From Streptomyces sp. S3(2020) (GTDB lineage Bacteria; Actinomycetota; Actinomycetes; Streptomycetales; Streptomycetaceae): a stretch of DNA of 64,000 nt. Shown here piece by piece: positions 25,566 to 33,735 of the stretch (its first letter is position 1; each line of letters starts with the position of its first letter). A program made the translations under genes and the position numbers. The stretch is taken from the NCBI RefSeq assembly GCF_013044505.1, contig NZ_JABERD010000001.1, positions 124,001 to 188,000 on the forward strand, read 5' to 3'. The notes below the pieces were generated by a model. That model saw nothing but the letters and a program-made list of their open reading frames with translations. It did not search any database and was not told the DNA's origin.

Positions 25566-27010
25566 ACGACCACCGCCCCGAAGGTCTTGCGCTCCATGAA
25601 CTCCTCCAGCCCGTCCACGCCCTTCTCCCGCCCGATGCCCGACTGCTTGTAGCCGCCGAAGGGCGTGTCGGCGAAGAAGTAGTTGCCGCCGTTGATGCTG
25701 AACGTGCCCGTGCGGATCCGCCGGGCCAGCGCGATCGCCCGCTCCTGGTCGGCGCTGTGGACCGCGCCGGACAGGCCGTACACCGAGTCGTTGGCGATCC
25801 GGACCGCGTGGTCCTCGTCGTCGTAGGGGATGAGGGCGAGCACGGGTCCGAAGACCTCCTCCTGCGCCAGTTCGCTCGCCGGGTCCACGCCGGTGAGGAG
25901 CGTCGGCGTGTAGAAGAAGCCCGGGTCGACCCGCTTGCCGCCGGTCACCAGCCTCGCGCCCGCCTCGACGGCCCGGCGGACCATGCCGTCGACCTTGTCG
26001 CGCTGCCGCTCGCTGATCAGCGGGCCCAGGTAGGTCCGGGGGTGTGCGGGATCGCCGTACCGCACCCGCTCCAGCGCGGCCGCGACCTGCCCGGCGATCG
26101 TGTCGTGGTGCTCGCGCGGCACCAGCATCCGCGAGGTGATCGCACAACTCTGGCCCGCGTGCAGGCAGATCATGTACGCCGCGTACGTCGACGCGGCCGC
26201 GAAGTCGGCGTCGTCGAGGACGATCAGGGCCGACTTGCCGCCGAGTTCGAGGAAGACCCGCTTCACCGTGCCGCTGGCGGCGGCCATGATGCGGCGGCCG
26301 GTCGCGGTGGACCCGGTGAAACTGACCATGTCGACGTCCGCGTGGGTGGTGAGCAGTTCCCCGACGGCCGCGTCCGACGACGTCAGTACGTTGACCACGC
26401 CCGCCGGGATGTCGGTGTGCTCCGCGATCAGTTCGCCCAGGGCGAGGGTGACCAGCGGGGTGTCGGGGGCGCCCTTGAGGACGACCGTGCAGCCCGCGGC
26501 GAGCGCCGGGGCCAGCTTCGCCAGGGCGAGTTGGGTGGGGTAGTTGTACGGGACGATCGCGGCGAGGACCCCGCCGGCCTCCTTCTCCACCCAGCGGTGG
26601 TGCCGCTGCCCCAGGTACTCGACCACGCCGAGGTCCTCGGTCAGGGGGTGGGTCTTGAGGAGGTCCGCGTAGTAACGGACCAGCCCGACCGGCTCGTCGA
26701 GCTGCTGGCTGTGCGTGAGCATCCGGGGCGCGCCGACCTCGGCGATGGTCAACTCCCGCAGCTCCTCCAGGTGTTCGGTGAGCGCGGTGTGGAGCTGGTC
26801 GAGGCAGTGGACACGGAACTCGGTGTCGGTGGACCAGCCCGTGGTGTCGAACGCGCGGCGGGCGGCCGCGACGGCGGCTCGGGCCTGTTCGGCCGTGGCG
26901 TCGGGAGCGTGGCCGAGCACGTCACCGGTGGCCGGGTTGAGCGTGGCGAACGTCCGGTCGCCCTCGACGAGCCGTCCGTCGATGAGCAGCCGCCTGTCCG
27001 GGGGTGGCAT
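25562..27010 (-). CDS. NAD(P)-dependent aldehyde dehydrogenase
   Basis: A 482-residue ALDH of normal length. It has Asn in VPYNYPTQ near 150, FTGSTATGRRI near 228, catalytic Glu in FLELGGKSA near 248, catalytic Cys in HAGQSCAITSRM near 283 and PFGGYKQSGIGREKG near 455. ATG 27010 has GGAGA 6 bases upstream. It is the first gene of the unit running left to 22719, with operator f 27 bp upstream. It oxidises an aldehyde to the acid that the adjacent CoA-transferase can activate. Confidence 0.94.
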   Translation of the reverse strand: MPPPDRRLLIDGRLVEGDRTFATLNPATGDVLGHAPDATAEQARAAVAAARRAFDTTGWSTDTEFRVHCLDQLHTALTEHLEELRELTIAEVGAPRMLTHSQQLDEPVGLVRYYADLLKTHPLTEDLGVVEYLGQRHHRWVEKEAGGVLAAIVPYNYPTQLALAKLAPALAAGCTVVLKGAPDTPLVTLALGELIAEHTDIPAGVVNVLTSSDAAVGELLTTHADVDMVSFTGSTATGRRIMAAASGTVKRVFLELGGKSALIVLDDADFAAASTYAAYMICLHAGQSCAITSRMLVPREHHDTIAGQVAAALERVRYGDPAHPRTYLGPLISERQRDKVDGMVRRAVEAGARLVTGGKRVDPGFFYTPTLLTGVDPASELAQEEVFGPVLALIPYDDEDHAVRIANDSVYGLSGAVHSADQERAIALARRIRTGTFSINGGNYFFADTPFGGYKQSGIGREKGVDGLEEFMERKTFGAVVV

Positions 27011-27036
27011 CCCGTCTCCTTCCCGCTGGAAATGGC

Positions 27037-27055
27037 GTTCTCGGATTGGGAGAAC
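27037..27055. promoter_or_regulatory. Candidate operator f (aldehyde dehydrogenase promoter)
   Basis: GTTCTC-GGATTGG-GAGAAC is a 19-bp dyad with perfect 6-bp arms, just upstream of the leftward ALDH unit. Confidence 0.65.
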
Positions 27056-27169
27056 ACTACAGGGGCCCAACTTCCGCGTCACGGCCTCGGTCTGGATCAG
27101 TCGGGCGTGTCACGCGCTGACATAAATTCGCCACGCGGGACTTCCGGGCGCCACGAATTTGAAAGTAGG

Positions 27170-27188
27170 GTTCTCGCATTCGGAGAAG
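27170..27188. promoter_or_regulatory. Candidate operator g (promoter of the rightward P450 operon)
   Basis: GTTCTC-GCATTCG-GAGAAG is a 19-bp dyad, 5 of 6 arm bases matching, 28 bp before the dehydrogenase at 27216. Elements f and g are 133 bp apart and face divergent units. Confidence 0.6.
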
Positions 27189-27215
27189 GGAGATTCTTGT
27201 GATCCGAGTCGGAAC

Positions 27216-28013
27216 GTGACGCGCGTCGGGCTCATCGGAGCCGGTCGCATGGGGCGGCCCATGATCCGCAGGCTCGCCGAGGCGGGACACACGGTGAGTG
27301 TCCTGGGCCGGTCGGCCGGTTCCCGTGCCGCGCTCGCCCAGGAGCCGGCCCGGGTGGTCGACCGGGCCCGCGAGGTCGGCGAAGGCGCCGATGTCGTCCT
27401 GGTCTGCGTCCACACCGACGCACAGGTGCGCGAAGTCTGCCTCGACAGCGGCCTGTCGCGGACCCTGCCGAGCGGATGCGTCCTCGTCGTGCACACCACC
27501 GGCGACCCGCACACCGTCGAGGAGATCGCACAACGCGGCATCGCCGTGGTCGACGCCCCCGTCAGCGGCGGCCCGCCCGACGTGGCCGCCGGTCACCTCA
27601 CCCTCTTCGTGGGCGGCGCCGACGACACCGTCGCCCGCGTCCGCCCCGTCCTGCGCAGCTACGGCGACCCGGTGCTGCACGTCGGCCCGCTGGGCGCGGG
27701 GCAGCGGGTGAAGCTCGTCAACAACACCGTCTTCGCCGCCCAGATCGGACTGCTCTCGCACGCGGCCCGGCTCGGCGCACAACTCGGCCTGGACGAACGG
27801 CTTCTGCTGGACGCCCTCACCCACGGCAGCGCGTCGAGCCGCGCGCTCGCCGGAGTCGTACGCCGCGGCTCGGTCGCCGAGTTCGCCCGGTCCACGGCCG
27901 AGTTCCTCGGCAAGGACCTCGACGTCGTCCGCGCGGTCGCCGCCGGACTCGGCGCCGATCTCGGCGCACTGGACCAGGTGCTCGGCGCGGCGACGTCCGC
28001 CGGCACCCCCTGA
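27216..28013 (+). CDS. 3-hydroxyisobutyrate dehydrogenase-like enzyme, copy 2
   Basis: A 265-residue beta-hydroxyacid dehydrogenase with GAGRMGRPM near 8, DAPVSGGPPDVAAG near 112 and GAGQRVKLVNNTVF near 160 with the catalytic Lys. GTG 27216 was chosen because the Rossmann strand begins immediately (VTRVGLIGAG). It is the first gene of an eight-gene rightward operon ending at 34553 with another paralogue. It probably oxidises a 3-hydroxy acid formed after retro-aldol or hydration steps. Confidence 0.88.
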   Translation: MTRVGLIGAGRMGRPMIRRLAEAGHTVSVLGRSAGSRAALAQEPARVVDRAREVGEGADVVLVCVHTDAQVREVCLDSGLSRTLPSGCVLVVHTTGDPHTVEEIAQRGIAVVDAPVSGGPPDVAAGHLTLFVGGADDTVARVRPVLRSYGDPVLHVGPLGAGQRVKLVNNTVFAAQIGLLSHAARLGAQLGLDERLLLDALTHGSASSRALAGVVRRGSVAEFARSTAEFLGKDLDVVRAVAAGLGADLGALDQVLGAATSAGTP

Positions 28014-28082
28014 CCCCATCGACCTGTGCGGCGCCCACGGGCGTCCCTGGACCAACCGACCTACAACGTAAGGACACCACCC

Positions 28083-28943
28083 ATGGGACGAGTCGAGGGC
28101 AAGGTCGCGTTCATCACCGGAGCCGCCCGCGGCCAGGGCCGCAGCCACGCGGTACGCCTCGCCGAGGAGGGCGCCGACATCATCGCGGTGGACCTGTGCC
28201 GCGACTACGAGACCGTCGGCTATCCGATGGCCACCCCCGAGGACCTCAAGGAGACGGCCCGCCTGGTCGAGGAGCAGGGCCGCCGCGTCGTCGCCCTCCA
28301 GGCCGACGTGCGGGACGTGGCCGGACTGCGGACGGCACTGGAGACCGGGCTCGGCGAACTCGGCGGCCTGGACATCGTCGTGGCCCAGGCCGGCATCGCC
28401 CCGCTGCGCGGCGAACCCAAGCTCCAGGCCTGGTGCGACGCCATCGACGTCGACCTGATCGGCAGCATCAACGCCATCCAGATCTCCCTCCCGCATCTGC
28501 GCGAGGGCGCCTCCGTCATCGCCACCGGCTCCACCGCCGCCCTCATGGAACACGGCATCGTCGACACCCCCGGCTCCAACCCGGGCGGCTCCGGATACGC
28601 CTACGCCAAGCGCGCCCTGTCCGAGTACGTCCACGAACTCGCCCGCAACCTGGCCCCGTTGAAGCAGCGCGCCAACGTCGTCCACCCCACCAACGTGGAC
28701 ACCCGGATGCTCCAGAGCGAGCCGATGTACAAGTCGTTCCGCCCCGACCTCGAACACCCCACCCGCGAGGACGCCGAGCCCGCGTTCGCCGTACAGCAGG
28801 CCATGCCGGTCCCCTACGTCGAACCGGTCGACATCAGCAACGCCGTCCTCTTCCTCGCCTCCGACGAGGCCCGCTACATCACCGGTACCCAACTGCGCGT
28901 CGACGCCGGCGGTTACCTCAAGTGGTACGACTGGCGCCGCTGA
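28083..28943 (+). CDS. Mycofactocin-coupled SDR family oxidoreductase
   Basis: A 286-residue SDR beginning MGRVEGKVAFITGAARGQGR. It has AVDLCRDYETVGYPMATPEDLKETARLVEEQGRRVVALQADVRD, in which the extra segment after the NAD-binding strand is the hallmark of the mycofactocin-dependent SDR subfamily (TIGR03971 type). The catalytic Ser lies in ATGSTAAL and Tyr-x3-Lys in YAYAK. In that subfamily NAD is bound tightly and not exchanged, and electrons leave through the peptide-derived redox cofactor mycofactocin. No mycofactocin biosynthesis gene is in the window. The substrate is probably a secondary alcohol of the pathway. Confidence 0.88.
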   Translation: MGRVEGKVAFITGAARGQGRSHAVRLAEEGADIIAVDLCRDYETVGYPMATPEDLKETARLVEEQGRRVVALQADVRDVAGLRTALETGLGELGGLDIVVAQAGIAPLRGEPKLQAWCDAIDVDLIGSINAIQISLPHLREGASVIATGSTAALMEHGIVDTPGSNPGGSGYAYAKRALSEYVHELARNLAPLKQRANVVHPTNVDTRMLQSEPMYKSFRPDLEHPTREDAEPAFAVQQAMPVPYVEPVDISNAVLFLASDEARYITGTQLRVDAGGYLKWYDWRR

Positions 28944-28992
28944 GTGCCAGGGACAAGCGCCAGGGACAACGGAAACGACAGGGAGGCAAGCC

Positions 28993-29184
28993 GTGAAGGT
29001 CCGCGTCGATCCGGAGCGCTGCCAGGGCCACACGCTCTGCTGGATGACCGCTCCGAAGGCGTTCCAGCTGGACGAGGTCGACGGCCACTCCTCGGCCGTC
29101 AGCGAGGACGTACCGGCCGATCAGGAAGAGGACGTGCGGGAAGCCGTGCACTCGTGCCCGGAACGGGCCGTCCAGATCTTCTGA
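28993..29184 (+). CDS. P450-type [3Fe-4S] ferredoxin (second)
   Basis: A 63-residue ferredoxin starting at GTG 28993 after GGGAGG. CQGHTLC (10-16) and CP near the end give the CxxHxxC...CP single-cluster pattern with His at the missing-cysteine position. It precedes its P450 by 73 bp, the reverse order of the first P450/ferredoxin pair. A 17-bp repeat covers its stop codon. It delivers electrons to the P450 at 29258. Confidence 0.92.
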   Translation: MKVRVDPERCQGHTLCWMTAPKAFQLDEVDGHSSAVSEDVPADQEEDVREAVHSCPERAVQIF

Positions 29185-29240
29185 AGACCCAGATCTCCTG
29201 AGGACCCAGATCTCCTGAGGACCCAGATCTTCTGAAAGAC
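29173..29240. repeat. 17-bp tandem repeat, four units, over the second ferredoxin stop
   Basis: Four units of the form CAGATCTYCTGARGACC run head to tail. Each holds the ATCTYCTGA end of the ferredoxin reading frame, so TGA recurs at 29182, 29199, 29216 and 29233. With a 17-bp step, stops appear in all three frames before the P450 leader. Confidence 0.93.
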
Positions 29241-29257
29241 AGGGAAGGGGAGGCTTC

Positions 29258-30622
29258 ATGAGCGAGGCCGCCGGCGGCGACGACCGCAAGAAACACCAGG
29301 TGCACTTCGACCGGCACACACCCGAGTACCGGCACCAGTTCGAGTCGATCACCCACGAGTTGCACACCAAGTGCCCCATCGCCTGGACCGACACCCACGG
29401 CGGCCACTGGGTCGCGAGCGGCAACCGCGAGGTCTTCGAACTGGCCCGGTCCGCCGAGTTCCTCTCCAACGACCATGACGTCAAGGGGGAGCGGCGCGGA
29501 TACAAGGGCATCACCATCCCGCCACCGCCGCGCGCCGCCGAAGTCCAGGGCGGCTTCCTGGAGATGGACCCGCCGGAACAGCGCCACTACCGCCAGACCC
29601 TCAACCCCTACCTCTCCCCGGCGGCCGTGAGCCGCTGGATCCCACTCGTCGACGAGGTGGTGCGCGCCTGCCTCGACGACCGGACCGAGGACGGACGGAT
29701 CGACTTCGTCGACGACCTCGCCAACGTCGTACCGGCCGTCCTCACCATGGCGATGATGGGCCTTCCGCTCAAGGACTGGACCGTCTACAACGAACCGGCG
29801 CACGCCGGGGTCTACACCCCGCCCGACTCACCGGACATGGAGCGCGTCACCGAACTGGGCCGGAACATGGGCCTGTCGCTCTACACGGCGATCCAGGAGA
29901 TCCGCAGCCACCCCAGGCCGGGCCTGGTGGACGCCCTGGTGCGCGCCGACATCAACGGCAGGTCCCCGGACGACATGGAGCTGCTCGGGGTGCTGGCCCT
30001 CCTCATCGGCGGCGGTTTCGACACCACCACCGCCCTCACCGCGCACGCCCTGGAGTGGCTCGGCGAGAACCCCGGGGAGCGTGACCGGCTCAGCCGCGAA
30101 CGGGACACCCTGCTGGACTCCGCGACCGAGGAGTTCCTGCGCTACTTCACGCCCGCGCCCGGCGACGGCCGCACGATCTCCGCCGACTGCGAGATCGCCG
30201 GCCAGCGCTTCGAGGAGGGCGAACGCCTCTGGCTGTCCTGGGCGATGGCCAACCGCGACCCGTCCGTCTTCCCCGACCCCGACCGCGTCGACCTCGAACG
30301 CAAGGGCAACCGGCACAGCAGCTTCGGTCTCGGCATCCACCGCTGCATCGGTTCCAACGTCGCCCGTACGGTGTTCAAACGCATGGTCACGGCCGTCCTG
30401 GACCGCATGCCCGACTACCGCTGCGACCCCGACGCCACCGTGCACTACGAGACCATCGGCGTCATCCAGGGCATGCGCCACCTCCCGGCGACCTTCACCC
30501 CGGGCGAGCGCCTCGGCCCTCCGCTGGAGGAGACCCTGGAGATCCTCCAGAAGGCCTGCGACGAACAGCGCCTCGCCGAGCCCGTCACCGTCCGCACGGG
30601 CCGGGCGAACATCAGCCGCTGA
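29258..30622 (+). CDS. Cytochrome P450 monooxygenase (second)
   Basis: A 454-residue class I P450. The I-helix GGGFDTTT (241-248) has Asp-Thr rather than the Glu-Thr of the first P450. ExxR is at 282-285 and heme loop FGLGIHRCIGSN has Cys353. It is preceded by GGGAGG and a ferredoxin gene. The C-terminus extends about 40 residues beyond the usual end (after TFTPGERLGPPLEE), an unexplained tail. It probably hydroxylates the substrate skeleton or side chain. Confidence 0.93.
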   Translation: MSEAAGGDDRKKHQVHFDRHTPEYRHQFESITHELHTKCPIAWTDTHGGHWVASGNREVFELARSAEFLSNDHDVKGERRGYKGITIPPPPRAAEVQGGFLEMDPPEQRHYRQTLNPYLSPAAVSRWIPLVDEVVRACLDDRTEDGRIDFVDDLANVVPAVLTMAMMGLPLKDWTVYNEPAHAGVYTPPDSPDMERVTELGRNMGLSLYTAIQEIRSHPRPGLVDALVRADINGRSPDDMELLGVLALLIGGGFDTTTALTAHALEWLGENPGERDRLSRERDTLLDSATEEFLRYFTPAPGDGRTISADCEIAGQRFEEGERLWLSWAMANRDPSVFPDPDRVDLERKGNRHSSFGLGIHRCIGSNVARTVFKRMVTAVLDRMPDYRCDPDATVHYETIGVIQGMRHLPATFTPGERLGPPLEETLEILQKACDEQRLAEPVTVRTGRANISR

Positions 30623-30654
30623 GCCCGCCGCACTCCGAGAGGAAGGACAACCCC

Positions 30655-32310
30655 GTGGCCGGACCCCCCGGACGCCCCCTGCCCCAACTCACCGACCAGA
30701 ACGCGTTCTTCTGGACGTCGGGGGCGGACGGACGGCTGCGGATCCAGGAGTGCGCCTCGTGCGCGTCCCTGATCCACCCGCCTCAACCCGTGTGCCGCCA
30801 CTGCCGCGGCCACGACATGGGCGTACGGACCGTCTCCGGCCACGCGACCCTCATCGGCTTCACCGTCAACCACCGCTTCGGACTGCCCGGCCTCCCCGCC
30901 CCGTACGTCGTCGCCCAGGTCGCGCTGGAGGAGGACGACCGCGTCCGGCTCACCACCAACGCCGTCGGGTGCGACCCGGACGACCTGGTCCTGGGCATGC
31001 GCATGGAGGTCGTCTTCGAGCAGGCCGGACAGGGGCCCGCGGCGGTGTGGCTGCCGCTGTTCCGGCCCGCGGCCGAACAGGGCGCACCGGCACCGCTGCC
31101 CGAGGACGAAGTCGCTCCGCCCGTACGCCCGATGGCCGCCACCGAGAAGTTCGAGGACAAGGTCGCGCTCACCGGTGTCGGCAGCTCCCGGCTCGGCCGC
31201 CGACTCCTGGTCCCGCCGCTCTCCCTCACCGTCGAGGCCTGCGAACAGGCGGTCGCCGACGCCGGTCTGACCTTCGACGACATCGACGGCCTGGCCACCT
31301 ACCCCGGAGCCGGCCCCTTCGGCGGCTTCGCCGAGGGCGGCGTCACCGCCCTGGAGTCCGCCCTCGGGATCCGCCCCACCTGGCACAACGGCGGCGGCGA
31401 GACCTTCGGTCCCGGCGGCTCCCTCATCTCCGCGATGCTGGCCGTGGCCGGCGGACTGGCCCGGCACGTGCTGTGCTTCCGGACCCTGTGGGAGGCGTCC
31501 TACGGCGAACTGGTCAAGCAGGGCCGCATCCAGCCGCCGAGCAGCCCCGACGCCGGCTGGCTCAAGCCCTTCGGCGCGACCTCCGCCGCCCACACCCTGG
31601 CCCAGAACGCCGGGCGCCACTTCCACAAGTACGGCACCACCCGCGAGACCCTCGGCTGGATCGCCCTCAACCAGCGCGCCAACGCCGGCCTCCACCCCAC
31701 CGCCGTCTACCGCGACCCGATGACCATGGACGACTACCTGCAAGCCCGCCCCATCACCACCCCGTTCGGGCTCTACGACTGCGACGTCCCCTGCGACGGA
31801 GCGGTGGCCGTGATCGTCTCCCACGTCGACACCGCCCGGGACCTGGCCCAACCACCCGTGCTCGTCGAGGCGGTGGGCACCCGGATCACCGAGCGCCTCG
31901 AATGGGACCAGAGCACCCTCACCCACGAACCCCAGGTCATCGGCCAGTCGGCCCATCTGTGGACCCGCACCTCGCTGCGCCCCGACGACGTCGACGTGGC
32001 CGAACTCTACGACGGCTTCACCTTCAACTGCCTCTCCTGGATAGAGGCGTTGGGCTTCTGCGGCATCGGCGAGGCGAAGGACTTCCTGGACGGAGGGAAG
32101 AACATCGCCCGCGACGGCGTACTGCCCCTGAACACCCACGGCGGCCAGCTCTCCCACGGACGCACCCACGGCATGGGCCTCGTCCAGGAGGCCATCGTCC
32201 AACTGCGCGGCACCGCGGGCCCCCGCCAGGTGCCCGGCGCGCGCGTCGCCGTGGTCAGCTCCGGAGGGCTCACGCCCAGCGGAGTCCTTCTCCTCAGGAC
32301 GGACACGTGA
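30655..32310 (+). CDS. DUF35 OB-fold / SCP2-thiolase-like fusion, probable retro-aldolase
   Basis: A 551-residue two-domain protein starting at GTG 30655. Residues 1-150 form a DUF35 unit with zinc-ribbon Cys33, Cys36, Cys47 and Cys50 and an OB fold that would bind acyl-CoA. Residues from about 165 form a thiolase-superfamily domain of the SCP2/lipid-transfer type, with YDGF at 452-455 and HGGQLSHGR around His495 and His501. The nucleophilic Cys region of true thiolases reads FGPGGSLISAM, without Cys. In steroid side-chain degradation Ltp2-type aldolases need a separate DUF35 partner; here both are one chain. The predicted reaction is C-C cleavage of a 3-hydroxyacyl-CoA. Confidence 0.88.
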   Translation: MAGPPGRPLPQLTDQNAFFWTSGADGRLRIQECASCASLIHPPQPVCRHCRGHDMGVRTVSGHATLIGFTVNHRFGLPGLPAPYVVAQVALEEDDRVRLTTNAVGCDPDDLVLGMRMEVVFEQAGQGPAAVWLPLFRPAAEQGAPAPLPEDEVAPPVRPMAATEKFEDKVALTGVGSSRLGRRLLVPPLSLTVEACEQAVADAGLTFDDIDGLATYPGAGPFGGFAEGGVTALESALGIRPTWHNGGGETFGPGGSLISAMLAVAGGLARHVLCFRTLWEASYGELVKQGRIQPPSSPDAGWLKPFGATSAAHTLAQNAGRHFHKYGTTRETLGWIALNQRANAGLHPTAVYRDPMTMDDYLQARPITTPFGLYDCDVPCDGAVAVIVSHVDTARDLAQPPVLVEAVGTRITERLEWDQSTLTHEPQVIGQSAHLWTRTSLRPDDVDVAELYDGFTFNCLSWIEALGFCGIGEAKDFLDGGKNIARDGVLPLNTHGGQLSHGRTHGMGLVQEAIVQLRGTAGPRQVPGARVAVVSSGGLTPSGVLLLRTDT

Positions 32311-32335
32311 ACCACAGGACGGATACGTGAATCAC
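32296..32335. repeat. 20-bp tandem duplication at the fusion-protein/hydrolase junction
   Basis: AGGACGGACACGTGAACCAC is followed directly by AGGACGGATACGTGAATCAC, two mismatches. Both carry GTGA followed by codons for Asn-His, so the stop of the upstream gene and the start of the next exist in duplicate. Confidence 0.9.
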
Positions 32336-33226
32336 AGCGCCATCGACATCGACGGCACCCCCCTGTCGTACCGCGCGAGTTGGGCCCCGCGGCCGCGCGC
32401 CGTCGTCCTCGCCCTGCACGGCGGCGGCACCGACTCCGCGTACTTCGACTGCCCGGGCCGGCCCCGGCTGTCCCTGATCCGGACCGGTCAGGCACTCGGC
32501 TTCACGGTGATCGCCCTCGACCGGCCGGGCTACGGCGCCTCGCACGCCCACCAGGAGAAGGTGACCGACCCGGTCCACCGCGTCGAGCTGGCCTACGCGG
32601 CCCTCGACCGGCTGCTCGCCTCCCGCCCGCACGGCGCGGGAGTGTTCCTCATGGCGCACTCGGCGGGCAGCGAACTGGCCATCCGCATGGCGGCCGAGGA
32701 ACGCGGGCGCGCCCTGCTGGGCCTGGAGGTCGCCGGAACCGGCCAGGAGCACCACCCGCGCTTCACCGCACGCTGGACCGAGCACGGGCAGCTGGGCATC
32801 CGCCGGCCCGCGCGCAGCCGGATGCGCGATCTGCTGTGGGGACCGGCCCACCTCTATCCGCCCGACGTCTTCGGCGGCACCGCCATCGGCGCGCCCTCGC
32901 CCGCCTATGAGGCCCAAGCACGCGACTGGGTGCGGGAGTTCCCCGAACTGGCCGCCCGGGTGCGGGTCCCCGTGCACTACACCCTCGGCGACCACGAGGC
33001 GGTGTGGAGTCCCGGTGAGCGGGCGCTGAAGGACTTCGCCTCGGTGTTCACTTCCTCACCTCGCGTCAGGGTTCACGAACAACCCGACAGTGGCCACAAT
33101 CTGAGCCTGGGTCACTCGGCCCGGGCTTACCACCTCGGAGTCCTGTCGTTCGTCGAGGAGTGCGCGGTGTTCCACGAGAACGCGCGCCCCGAGGACGTCG
33201 ACTCCTCGCAGGGAAGGGCGGGTTGA
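32327..33226 (+). CDS. Alpha/beta hydrolase
   Basis: A 299-residue alpha/beta hydrolase. It has LHGGGTDSAYF as the oxyanion region, RPGYGAS, nucleophile elbow AHSAGS near 107, acid in YTLGDHE near 225 and His in DSGHNLSLG near 262. It starts at GTG 32327 in the second unit of a tandem duplication. Its neighbours suggest hydrolysis of an ester, lactone or thioester in the pathway. The tail after residue 285 is acidic and overlaps the DoxX leader. Confidence 0.88.
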   Translation: MNHSAIDIDGTPLSYRASWAPRPRAVVLALHGGGTDSAYFDCPGRPRLSLIRTGQALGFTVIALDRPGYGASHAHQEKVTDPVHRVELAYAALDRLLASRPHGAGVFLMAHSAGSELAIRMAAEERGRALLGLEVAGTGQEHHPRFTARWTEHGQLGIRRPARSRMRDLLWGPAHLYPPDVFGGTAIGAPSPAYEAQARDWVREFPELAARVRVPVHYTLGDHEAVWSPGERALKDFASVFTSSPRVRVHEQPDSGHNLSLGHSARAYHLGVLSFVEECAVFHENARPEDVDSSQGRAG

Positions 33227-33231
33227 GTGCC

Positions 33232-33735
33232 ATGGACGACTTCGCGCTGCTGCTGATACGGCTGGTCCTGGGCGTCGTGATGATCGCGCACGGCCTCAAC
33301 CACTGGCGCGGCGGCGGCCGTATCGAGGGCACCGCCCGCTGGTTCACCGGCCTGGGCCTGCGCAACGGCACCCTCCAGGCCTGGATGAGCGTCGTCACCG
33401 AGATCGGCGCCGGGGCCTTCCTGGTGCTCGGTTTGTTCACCCCGCTGGCCTGTGCGGCCGTCGTCTCGGTGATGCTCGTCGCGGGTCTGCTCGCCCACCG
33501 CCGCAACGGCTTCTTCGTCTTCAAGGAGGGCTACGAGTACGTCCTCACCCTCGCCGTCGTCGCCCTGGCACTGGCCGTACTGGGACCGGGCCGGGTGTCC
33601 GTGGACGAGGCGAGCGGCATCGACGTCACCGGCTGGGCGGGCGGCGCCCTCGCCCTGGGCGTCGCCGTGGCGGCCACGGCCGGGCTGCTCGCCGTGTTCT
33701 GGCGCCCCGCACCCCCCGAACAGGAGGCAAGCTGA
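33232..33735 (+). CDS. DoxX family membrane protein
   Basis: A 167-residue protein with four hydrophobic helices: about 5-22, 50-70, 73-92 and 103-122, plus a further hydrophobic segment near 138-157. IAHGLNHWRGGG and TEIGAGAFLVLGLFTPLACAA match DoxX. ATG 33232 was chosen; TTG 33223, overlapping the hydrolase stop, is possible. DoxX proteins are inner-membrane proteins linked to quinone or redox functions in some systems; the role here is unclear. It might pass electrons to the respiratory chain. Confidence 0.85.
   Translation: MDDFALLLIRLVLGVVMIAHGLNHWRGGGRIEGTARWFTGLGLRNGTLQAWMSVVTEIGAGAFLVLGLFTPLACAAVVSVMLVAGLLAHRRNGFFVFKEGYEYVLTLAVVALALAVLGPGRVSVDEASGIDVTGWAGGALALGVAVAATAGLLAVFWRPAPPEQEAS

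Noticed and set aside
29173..29240. CRISPR-like array
   Set aside because: The 17-bp units are contiguous without spacers and no cas genes are present; it is a simple tandem repeat over a stop codon.
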